10,536 nucleotides of DNA from an uncultured bacterium (GTDB taxonomy: Bacteria > Patescibacteriota > Minisyncoccia > Phycocordibacterales > UBA2100): positions 1 through 10,536 of the forward strand of contig CAIRSC010000078.1 of NCBI GenBank assembly GCA_903881205.1, given 5' to 3'. The position numbers and the translations under genes were made by a program. The notes below the pieces were generated by a model. The model had not been told where the DNA came from, made no database searches, and worked only from the letters and a program-made list of their open reading frames with translations. Numbering within the stretch: the stretch's first letter is position 1; the number at the start of each line of letters is the position of its first letter. Below, piece by piece: positions 1-4,627 of the stretch.

Positions 1-21
1 GATATTCGCAAGAAAGTTTCT

Positions 22-51
22 GGAAGCGGCCGACCGAAATCGGCCGCTTCC
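22..51 (-). terminator. Rho-independent terminator of the small membrane protein gene
   Basis: A perfect 12-bp GC-rich stem (22-33 pairs with 40-51) encloses a 6-nt loop. It lies 17 nt past the stop codon at 69. On the minus strand the stem is followed by a mixed, only moderately T-rich stretch (AGAAACTTTCTT), so termination may be less efficient than at the other hairpins of this window. No plus-strand gene ends here. Confidence 0.75.
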
Positions 52-68
52 AAGTGGTGCAGAAAGAT

Positions 69-545
69 CTAGTTGTAGCCGTCACATCCACGGCCGGTGT
101 TGGTGCCGCCGCGAAGCCTGCATTCCGCCGGCGTACGGGGGGCGCCAGTGACATAGCCGCCGCCGGGTGTGCCGGGACTCGATCTGGTCCCGGGGACCGT
201 GGAATCCGACGTGTATCCGGAGAAAAGCGGTTTGCTCTCAAAGCGATTCATCACCGCATTGCCGAGCAGCAGCACGATAAGTGCGACTGCCAGCCACGGA
301 ACAACCTTGCCGACGGCACTTTCCTTGTGTCCGCCGCCGCCTGCTGCAGGTGTAGTCGCCATATCCTGTCCTCCTGATGTTGCGAGCGACAATTGCCGCT
401 GATGTTCTGCGGCTTCCACCGCCGGGTTGGCATAACGCGTACCGTGATCGATACGCGTAACATGTTCTTCCACGTCGTGGATGAAACGGATCTTGACGGC
501 AGGCTTGCCGTCGCGATCGACTCCTGTTGGTGCCGTTGCGGGCAT
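69..545 (-). CDS. Small single-pass membrane protein with two possible starts (158 or 97 aa)
   Basis: No family is recognised. One hydrophobic helix (about residues 81-99 of the long form, VVPWLAVALIVLLLGNAVM) is followed by a tail of about 59 residues rich in Gly, Pro, Ser and Thr. The tail ends with two cysteines in a Gly/Arg-rich segment (ECRLRGG...GRGCDGYN). By charge and layout the short N-terminal part is probably cytoplasmic and the tail outside, where the two cysteines could form a disulfide; this is inferred. The ATG at 545 has GGAGG 6 nt upstream (552-556). A second in-frame ATG at 362 (MATTPAAGG) has a perfect AGGAGG 7 nt upstream (370-375) and would give a 97-aa protein of almost only the helix and tail. 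The 61-residue N-terminal extension (PAVKIRFIHDVEEHV...) is charged and soluble. Both forms may be made. The gene has its own strong promoter (617-644) and a terminator at 22-51. Confidence 0.7.
   Translation of the reverse strand: MPATAPTGVDRDGKPAVKIRFIHDVEEHVTRIDHGTRYANPAVEAAEHQRQLSLATSGGQDMATTPAAGGGGHKESAVGKVVPWLAVALIVLLLGNAVMNRFESKPLFSGYTSDSTVPGTRSSPGTPGGGYVTGAPRTPAECRLRGGTNTGRGCDGYN
370..375 (-). promoter_or_regulatory. Internal perfect Shine-Dalgarno for the second start at 362
   Basis: The minus strand reads AGGAGG, then 7 nt, then ATG at 362-360, in frame with the longer gene. A full-consensus site at ideal spacing inside an open frame is unlikely by chance and suggests that a 97-aa form is initiated here. 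In the long form the same bases encode SGGQD. Confidence 0.6.
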
Positions 546-616
546 AGCAAACCTCCAATCTCTATTATGTGTTGAAAGACCGCACTCACCAGATAGAATC
601 CGGTGAACTTATATTT

Positions 617-644
617 ATTATATCACCCCTTAGCGCATTGTCAA
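617..644 (-). promoter_or_regulatory. Near-consensus sigma-70 promoter for the small membrane protein
   Basis: The minus strand carries TTGACA (639-644), a 16-bp spacer and TATAAT (617-622). The -10 is also preceded by TGA, making an extended -10. Transcription should begin near 610, leaving a leader of about 65 nt before the ATG at 545. Both hexamers are perfect, the best match to consensus in the window. Confidence 0.8.
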
Positions 645-650
645 GGGGTG
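624..650 (-). promoter_or_regulatory. Operator-like inverted repeat over the promoter
   Basis: CACCCCTT (624-631) and AAGGGGTG (643-650) form a perfect 8-bp inverted repeat with an 11-nt centre. One arm overlaps the -35 box and the other lies 1 bp upstream of the -10 box, so a bound dimer would block RNA polymerase. The repeat is directly visible; the operator role is inferred. No regulator gene is in the window. Confidence 0.45.
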
Positions 651-675
651 CGGGTGCTTCTTATTAATCGAGGCG

Positions 676-712
676 AAAAAAGAGAAACGGCGCCGCTTTC
701 GCGACGCCGTTT
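676..712 (-). terminator. Terminator of the 57-aa gene
   Basis: AAACGGCG (685-692) pairs with CGCCGTTT (705-712). After one mismatch there are 3 more pairs inside and a 4-nt loop. On the minus strand the stem is followed by TCTC and then six Ts (676-681). It starts 19 nt after the stop codon at 732. A run of five Ts also follows on the plus strand, but no plus-strand gene ends here. Confidence 0.8.
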
Positions 713-731
713 TTACCACACTCTGGGGACC

Positions 732-905
732 TTACTTTTCCACGATCTCGATACATTCGGGCGGCACGGCAAAAGGCTCGCCGGGCCCGAACTGCATCAT
801 GAACTTGGGCTTCAGCACGACTGGGTACTCGATCACCACCGGCTCGATCTTTTGATGCGGCGGGGTAATCTTGAGCACTTTCGGCTTCGGGTTATCAGTC
901 GACAT
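732..905 (-). CDS. Small proline-rich protein, 57 aa, unknown function
   Basis: An ATG at 905 opens a 57-codon frame ending in TAA at 732-734. The protein begins MSTDNPKPKVLKITPPHQKI and ends PPECIEIVEK. It has about ten prolines, no hydrophobic helix and no signal peptide, so it is probably a small soluble protein, largely extended. It has one cysteine (Cys51). A GGAG Shine-Dalgarno (913-916) stands 7 nt before the ATG, a possible promoter lies at 969-996, and a clear terminator follows at 676-712. A self-contained unit with all expression signals in place is good evidence for a real gene despite its length. I do not recognise the family. Confidence 0.72.
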   Translation of the reverse strand: MSTDNPKPKVLKITPPHQKIEPVVIEYPVVLKPKFMMQFGPGEPFAVPPECIEIVEK

Positions 906-930
906 GCATCAACTCCATTTGCTGTGATGT

Positions 931-958
931 GAATCGATCGGATGATTCCGCCCGATTC
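931..958. repeat. Imperfect dyad in the leader of the 57-aa gene
   Basis: GAATCG (931-936) and CGATTC (953-958) flank an inner GGA/TCC pair (940-942 and 947-949), giving a symmetric but interrupted dyad. It falls at the predicted 5' end of the 57-aa gene's transcript and could form a weak leader hairpin or a protein site. It may be chance. Confidence 0.3.
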
Positions 959-968
959 GCTGGCCTGA

Positions 969-996
969 ACCGTACATCATTCGATTAGAATGTCAA
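969..996 (-). promoter_or_regulatory. Possible promoter of the 57-aa gene
   Basis: A perfect TTGACA (991-996 on the minus strand) is followed after 16 bp by TACGGT (969-974), a poor -10 with 3 of 6 consensus bases. The -35 box overlaps the stop codon of the upstream 83-aa gene. The predicted leader is about 57 nt. The -35 is convincing and the -10 is not, so the promoter may be weak or activator-dependent. Confidence 0.4.
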
Positions 997-1244
997 GACT
1001 TACTGCCTGACTCCACACTCCTCAATACGTCGAGGAAATCCAGGCCTTTTTCCTGTAAGTGCGCCATGGCTACCACGTCTTCGTTTTCTTCTTGCATGGC
1101 ACTGAGATACAAACGCCCCATGATCTCCTGCCGCAGATCCTCGGGCAGCTTCGGCAGCTCGGTCTCAAGCAGGTGCCGTGCAGCCGCTTCATCCCCCGGC
1201 GGAAGATTGATGAGCTTGTGAAATAAGTCGTGAAGTGGATTCAT
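993..1244 (-). CDS. Hypothetical 83-aa helical protein, coupled to the 662-aa gene
   Basis: A small, acidic, Leu-rich and probably all-helical soluble protein (MNPLHDLFHKLINLPPGDEA...) with no cysteine, signal peptide or membrane helix. Its pattern (LLETELPKLPEDLRQEIMGRLY, LQEKGLDFLDVLRSVES) suggests a short helical bundle. Its ATG (1244) is only 3 nt beyond the stop codon of the 662-aa gene, and the preceding bases (CAAATAACAT) contain no Shine-Dalgarno. Translation therefore probably depends on ribosomes finishing the upstream gene, which often marks partner proteins made in fixed ratio. Function unknown; a chaperone or binding partner of the large protein is a guess from position. No terminator hairpin follows its stop at 993. 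Confidence 0.75.
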   Translation of the reverse strand: MNPLHDLFHKLINLPPGDEAAARHLLETELPKLPEDLRQEIMGRLYLSAMQEENEDVVAMAHLQEKGLDFLDVLRSVESGSKS

Positions 1245-1247
1245 ATG

Positions 1248-3236
1248 TTATTTGAATGCGCCTTGCGCTTTGAGTGCCTCGACGGTCTTTCGAACTCCCG
1301 CGCCGAATGTCGCCGCGATGATGCGGGCCAGCCATCCTCGTCGGATATGTATATCTGCGCCCGACTTCTGAAGATGGTCGGAAAACGCATTCTCGCGCTC
1401 TGACTCACTGCTCCTGTTCCAGTTCGGCATGATCGTATTTTTGAAGGATGTATCCTTGAGTCTTTCGGTCCAGACTTCCGGCTTCATTGCATCCAGAGCG
1501 GCAACTTTCTCATTTTCGGTGAGCACTCCTTCGTATGCTGCAATTCCCTGTGCTGCAGTCTCCGGCGCCTTGGTGCGCGTATGGACCTCTTGAAGCAGTC
1601 GCTGCTTGAGCAGCGGATCGTTCGCAATCGTTGAGGCAAGTAGAGTACCGGCGACGTTCCGATTGAATTTGATCGCGTCAAGCATCTCTTTCGAGTTCTT
1701 GGATGATTCATCACCAAAGAGCCGATCAAGCATTTTTGGACTGAGGATCGCATTTAAGAGATATGGATTCTTCTCAATCGTTTCCCAATTGAGGTCTTCG
1801 GGATTTATGCCCTCGTCTTTCACGGCCTTACGAGCTCGATCCATCATTGCCTTGAATCGATAGTCGTTGCGAATCGCCCGCGTTTTTCGCATTGTATCCA
1901 CGACGCCTTCGTACTCGTTCTGCGACATGACCATCAATGTGTGGTCGAGCGAATCGCGCAGGATCTCAAATGCGCGGTCGTTGTTGGTGCCTGTCTCCAT
2001 AAACCCGAGCTGAGTATTGTCACGAATGAACGTTTCCGCATCTCCTTTTGTGAGATTTGCTTTTATTTCTTCGATCGCCGCAAAGCGCTTATCGAAGTCG
2101 CGGAGCATCTTCTTAAGAATGAGATTCTGAGAGATCGGCCACGCGGAAGGATCCTTTTGCCCCTCGTGGTATTTCTCGATAAGACCATCGCTGCCTTGTG
2201 CCGCGAGAAATTCCCCGAACATCACCTGACGGCGCGGATTACTGAGGATTTCGTCGAGATTCGATATTTTTTCGTGGTGAATGGAATCATGCGAGCCCTG
2301 TGACGAATCTCGGACTCCTTTGCTCAACTTTCCGCGGAATACCGTCGGCGGCACCATTGATTCATCGACGTACGCGGTCTTTTGTTTGATTTTCGGAACG
2401 TTCGACGCAATGCGTTCTCGCGCTTTCTTTTCGAGACCATCGTATCCGTTACGCAGAAGAGACTCGGCATTGCCGGTCATTTCATAGATATCTTCACGAT
2501 TCTGATCGGTCATCGGCCCCGGTTTTATCGGTCCCTGTTCCGGTTTGCTATTGAATGCCTTTACCTCCTCCATGGTCGCAACGCGGGTTATTCCATTTTC
2601 TTTTACGGTATATACCCCGAGCGACTCTTTTACGGGAATCGGCGCCTCTTTACTCGGACTGCCAAAGCTAATTCCTTTTGCATTGGGGCTTGGTACGACA
2701 TTCACCGGACTCTCGACCTGTCCTACCGATTCGCCTGGTTCTTTTTCCGCTGCTCCGGCTTCGAGAGCGTGTCCCGCGACGACTTTGTCGACAGGTACTT
2801 CCTTTTGCTTCGTGAGGACTTCAAGCCGGGCAACATCTTTGCTGACACGACGAACCTGTTCAATCGTAGCCTTTTTGAGGCGATTGGTAAGACTCTCCCG
2901 ATAATCTTGGTCGATCGTGAGCCGATCGATGCGCTGTTGTAGGTGGGCGCGTATCGACTCAACATCAAGCGGTGTTTCAGACTTGCCCTCCGGCACAGAA
3001 ACAGAAGCAGACTCACCTGCATGCTTCCAATCGATATCAAGCCCTCTTCTTCTTCCTTCACTTTGTATCGCATTCAAAAAATCCTGATCCATTTCCGAGG
3101 GAATGGTCTCTCGAACCTCATCAAATACTTCGCCATGTGCACTGCCTGCCTCAATCGCATCCAAGACTCGTTTAGCTCCCACTTCTATGCGGGGATCTAG
3201 TGATTTTTCTGGAGCCTTCTCTCCGTGCTCATTCAT
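1248..3236 (-). CDS. Large hypothetical cytosolic protein, 662 aa, without cysteines
   Basis: No family is recognised. The protein is highly charged, has no signal peptide or membrane helix, and contains no cysteine in 662 residues. Residues about 1-160 are charged and helical (coiled-coil-like around IRAHLQQRIDRLTIDQDYRE and the following Lys/Arg/Glu-rich stretch). Residues about 160-250 are low-complexity, rich in Pro, Gly, Glu and Ser, with a small folded-looking insert (LGVYTVKENGITRVATMEEV). From about 250 to the end it is mostly helical again, with Asp/Asn/Glu-rich segments, ending in a basic amphipathic helix (RRGWLARIIAATFGAGVRK). I chose the ATG at 3236 over a TTG two codons upstream because the -10 element leaves no room for a leader: TATTAT ends 6 nt before this ATG, so the mRNA is probably leaderless. 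The gene is followed after 3 nt by an 83-aa gene. It could be a structural or regulatory protein; nothing supports an enzyme. Confidence 0.8.
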   Translation of the reverse strand: MNEHGEKAPEKSLDPRIEVGAKRVLDAIEAGSAHGEVFDEVRETIPSEMDQDFLNAIQSEGRRRGLDIDWKHAGESASVSVPEGKSETPLDVESIRAHLQQRIDRLTIDQDYRESLTNRLKKATIEQVRRVSKDVARLEVLTKQKEVPVDKVVAGHALEAGAAEKEPGESVGQVESPVNVVPSPNAKGISFGSPSKEAPIPVKESLGVYTVKENGITRVATMEEVKAFNSKPEQGPIKPGPMTDQNREDIYEMTGNAESLLRNGYDGLEKKARERIASNVPKIKQKTAYVDESMVPPTVFRGKLSKGVRDSSQGSHDSIHHEKISNLDEILSNPRRQVMFGEFLAAQGSDGLIEKYHEGQKDPSAWPISQNLILKKMLRDFDKRFAAIEEIKANLTKGDAETFIRDNTQLGFMETGTNNDRAFEILRDSLDHTLMVMSQNEYEGVVDTMRKTRAIRNDYRFKAMMDRARKAVKDEGINPEDLNWETIEKNPYLLNAILSPKMLDRLFGDESSKNSKEMLDAIKFNRNVAGTLLASTIANDPLLKQRLLQEVHTRTKAPETAAQGIAAYEGVLTENEKVAALDAMKPEVWTERLKDTSFKNTIMPNWNRSSESERENAFSDHLQKSGADIHIRRGWLARIIAATFGAGVRKTVEALKAQGAFK

Positions 3237-3242
3237 GGGCAA

Positions 3243-3251
3243 ATAATATCA
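3243..3251 (-). promoter_or_regulatory. Extended -10 promoter giving a predicted leaderless mRNA
   Basis: The minus strand reads TGATATTAT, an extended -10 (TGN plus TATTAT), ending 6 nt before the ATG at 3236. A start site about 7 nt downstream of the -10 coincides with the ATG. No -35 box of quality is found at 15-18 bp spacing, and there is no Shine-Dalgarno. The extended -10 could compensate for the missing -35. Confidence 0.5.
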
Positions 3252-3281
3252 CGCTAAAAAGCCGCAATTGCTGGTTCTTAA

Positions 3282-3316
3282 CACGAAAAGCCGCCCTCCA
3301 AGGGCGGCTTTTCGTG
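3282..3316 (-). terminator. Terminator of the sortase / hexapeptide-repeat operon
   Basis: A perfect 16-bp stem (3282-3297 with 3301-3316) has a 3-nt loop. The GC core (GCCGCCCT) is followed on the minus strand by TTTTCGTGTT. The stem starts 8 nt after the stop codon at 3325, so it closes the two-gene operon and insulates the 662-aa gene beyond. Confidence 0.85.
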
Positions 3317-3324
3317 GATGAGTT

Positions 3325-3831
3325 TTATTTGCCAATATTGAGCGGAGTACCGATTGTGACCGCGTGTGCAATTTCAACCGGATATGCGTAATATGCCGGA
3401 GTACCAATGTCGACTGCGTGCGCAACTTCGGTGATGGTCCCAATCGTCGTTGCATGAGCGACATCAACGGCATGACCGACATAATCGGATGATGCTGTGG
3501 CGATAGTGACCGCATGTGCAACGGTTACAGGGTGTGCTACATCAATACCATATGCGACCGTTACCGGATGAGCAACCGGTATACCGTGCGCCACAGGGAC
3601 GATAGCGTCATAGGTGGTGGTATGCGGTACGGCGTATGAGATCGACTGCTGTACCGGGGTGATCTCGCTTTGCGTAATCACGATTTCGTCGGAATATTCG
3701 TACGTGTATGTTTCGGAATATGATTCCGATGAGTCACATGAGCAGTCGCCCATGTCGCTTGCGTACACTGGTAGAGTGGACCCTGCGAGCGCCGCGAGGA
3801 GTAATACTCCGAATATCTTTTTAGAGGTCAT
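3325..3831 (-). CDS. Secreted hexapeptide-repeat (predicted beta-helix) protein with histidine ladder, 168 aa
   Basis: The ATG at 3831 opens a protein with a clear signal peptide: MTSKK, a hydrophobic core (IFGVLLLAALAG) and a likely cleavage site VYA/SD after residue 24. The mature part has a short segment with two cysteines (DCSCDSS, Cys30 and Cys32), then a Ser/Tyr/Glu-rich stretch (37-50). From 63 to the end it is almost wholly hexads of the type [VI]-[AG]-[HY]-[APG]-[VIT]-[TDE]. This fits the left-handed beta-helix consensus [LIV]-[GAED]-X2-[STAV]-X. Residues 63-110 hold eight hexads, 111-118 is one hexad with a 2-residue insertion, and 119-166 hold eight more. All nine histidines sit at the same hexad position. 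There is no enzyme domain, LPXTG motif, C-terminal anchor or lipobox. The gene overlaps the sortase by 11 nt without its own Shine-Dalgarno, so translation is coupled. A short surface fibre, metal-binding scaffold or adhesin is plausible; function unknown. Confidence 0.8.
   Translation of the reverse strand: MTSKKIFGVLLLAALAGSTLPVYASDMGDCSCDSSESYSETYTYEYSDEIVITQSEITPVQQSISYAVPHTTTYDAIVPVAHGIPVAHPVTVAYGIDVAHPVTVAHAVTIATASSDYVGHAVDVAHATTIGTITEVAHAVDIGTPAYYAYPVEIAHAVTIGTPLNIGK
3334..3645 (-). repeat. Coding hexapeptide repeat tract
   Basis: This stretch encodes residues 63-166 of the secreted protein, with period 6 in protein and 18 bp in DNA, interrupted once (111-118) by two extra residues. 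Typical units are AHPVTV, AYGIDV, AHAVTI, GHAVDV, AHATTI, AHAVDI and AYPVEI. The DNA copies are diverged in synonymous positions, so this is an old repeat kept by selection on protein rather than a recent expansion. Confidence 0.75.
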
Positions 3832-4516
3832 ATGAGCCGATGAGATTCGCTTCAAGCACATAGCGAGCCGATTTGCCGGTGAGCGTGTCGCAGGTCACCA
3901 GTACGAGGCGCGTACCCTGAGAGGTGGACATGTCGATGCGCGTGTCGGTCGCATCGGCTTTCTTCACGTCGACGACCGAATAGAGATATTTCTTGGTGCC
4001 GGATTCCACGATCACCGAATCCCCTGCGGCGAGCTCCGGAATACGGTTGAACGCCTGGAACATTTTGTTGTGTACGATCGGCAGGTGCGATGAGTGCGCG
4101 AAGATGATCATGGTGCCGACGACACCGAGCTTCACCGAGCCCGAGTAGCGTGCAGGACCATTCACGAGCAGTGCATCGAGCGCGTCAACGTCTTGAGTCG
4201 CGGGATTCTGTATCGAGAGATCAAGGTCGATCGATGGAATAACGAGGCGCGTCGGGAGTTGAGCTGTCGAGGTCGCCGATGAATCGGAGACATTTGAAAG
4301 TGAGACTGGCGTCGAGACAGTAGTATCGATTTGTGTGTCCTGCGCGATCGAAACAGCCGGAGACGCAGGAGCCGTACCGTCGATATAGTCGGGCACAAAG
4401 TCGATCGAGTCTGCAGCGGAAAGGGTGAGAAAGAAAATGACGATCGTTGCAGCCACAAAGACCGCCAACGGCGGCTTTTTATTCGATGGCCCTGTTGAGC
4501 CGTGGGTGGTATCCAT
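3821..4516 (-). CDS. Sortase, membrane-anchored transpeptidase (class D/E-like)
   Basis: Sortases cleave a sorting motif in exported proteins and join the product to an amine on the cell surface. The 231-aa protein has a short cytoplasmic N-terminus, one membrane helix (about 17-34), a low-complexity Ser/Thr/Asp-rich stalk (40-87) and a sortase domain (about 88-228). The catalytic triad is visible: His141 in IIFAHSS, Cys209 in LVLVTC, and Arg218 in SARYVLEANL. The GD pair (AAGDSVIV) and the KYLYSVVDVKK strand fit the fold. The class is inferred from length, N-terminal anchor and these motifs. I chose the ATG at 4516 rather than 4543 because the upstream ATG lies inside the promoter; TATACT ends 8 nt before 4516, so the mRNA should be leaderless. 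The gene is divergent from the CARDB protein and overlaps the secreted repeat protein downstream. No LPXTG-type substrate is encoded in the window. Confidence 0.88.
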   Translation of the reverse strand: MDTTHGSTGPSNKKPPLAVFVAATIVIFFLTLSAADSIDFVPDYIDGTAPASPAVSIAQDTQIDTTVSTPVSLSNVSDSSATSTAQLPTRLVIPSIDLDLSIQNPATQDVDALDALLVNGPARYSGSVKLGVVGTMIIFAHSSHLPIVHNKMFQAFNRIPELAAGDSVIVESGTKKYLYSVVDVKKADATDTRIDMSTSQGTRLVLVTCDTLTGKSARYVLEANLIGSYDL

Positions 4517-4524
4517 ATGTTGAG

Positions 4525-4553
4525 AGTATACACTATAAAACATGTTTTGTCAA
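4525..4553 (-). promoter_or_regulatory. Sortase promoter (predicted leaderless)
   Basis: The minus strand reads TTGACA (4548-4553), a 17-bp spacer and TATACT (4525-4530), followed by 8 nt and the ATG at 4516. A start 7-8 nt after the -10 places the first base at or next to the A of ATG. No Shine-Dalgarno is present. This near-consensus promoter argues against the longer frame starting at 4543. Confidence 0.8.
4537..4548. promoter_or_regulatory. Perfect palindrome in the sortase promoter spacer
   Basis: AAAACATGTTTT is a 12-bp perfect palindrome filling most of the spacer between the sortase -10 and -35 boxes. A dimeric regulator bound here would block the promoter. AT-rich palindromes do arise by chance, so the operator role is tentative. 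Confidence 0.35.
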
Positions 4554-4570
4554 TCTACTCTCCAGCGCCT

Positions 4571-4582
4571 GGGGATATCCCC
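4571..4582. promoter_or_regulatory. Perfect GC-flanked palindrome between divergent promoters
   Basis: GGGGATATCCCC is a 12-bp perfect palindrome between the two divergent -35 boxes, 17 bp from the sortase -35 and 10 bp from the CARDB-gene -35. This is a usual place for a regulator acting on both genes. The symmetry is seen directly; the binding is inferred. Confidence 0.4.
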
Positions 4583-4592
4583 GTCCCACCAC

Positions 4593-4620
4593 TTGACAAA
4601 TCTATGTATTCATGTATTAT
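4593..4620 (+). promoter_or_regulatory. CARDB-gene promoter (predicted leaderless)
   Basis: TTGACA (4593-4598), a 16-bp spacer and TATTAT (4615-4620) are followed by 7 nt and the ATG at 4628. The expected transcription start falls on the A of ATG or the base before it. No Shine-Dalgarno exists in the 7-nt gap. The promoter lies inside the longer open frame that begins at 4502, which rules that start out. Confidence 0.8.
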
Positions 4621-4627
4621 ACCGATT

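Noticed and set aside
2382..2942. Plus-strand open frame of 186 codons opposite the 662-aa gene
   Set aside because: Its composition (Phe, Arg and Cys runs) is that of an antisense shadow, with no promoter or Shine-Dalgarno; the minus frame is continuous across it and coupled to a downstream gene.
3282..3316. Possible mobile-element end or REP-like element in the long perfect hairpin
   Set aside because: It is a single copy directly after a stop codon with T-rich sequence following, which a terminator explains fully; no transposase or second copy is present.
3334..3645. CRISPR-like or microsatellite array
   Set aside because: The periodicity is in protein (hexads) and the DNA units are diverged and in frame, without identical repeats or spacers.
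4517..4543. Upstream ATG at 4543 for the sortase
   Set aside because: It lies between the -35 and -10 boxes of the sortase promoter and so upstream of the predicted transcript start.
4502..4627. Extended start for the CARDB protein at 4502
   Set aside because: The added 42 codons cover the sortase promoter, the palindromes and the gene's own -35 and -10 boxes; the encoded residues lack an export signal and the real N-terminus begins just after the -10.
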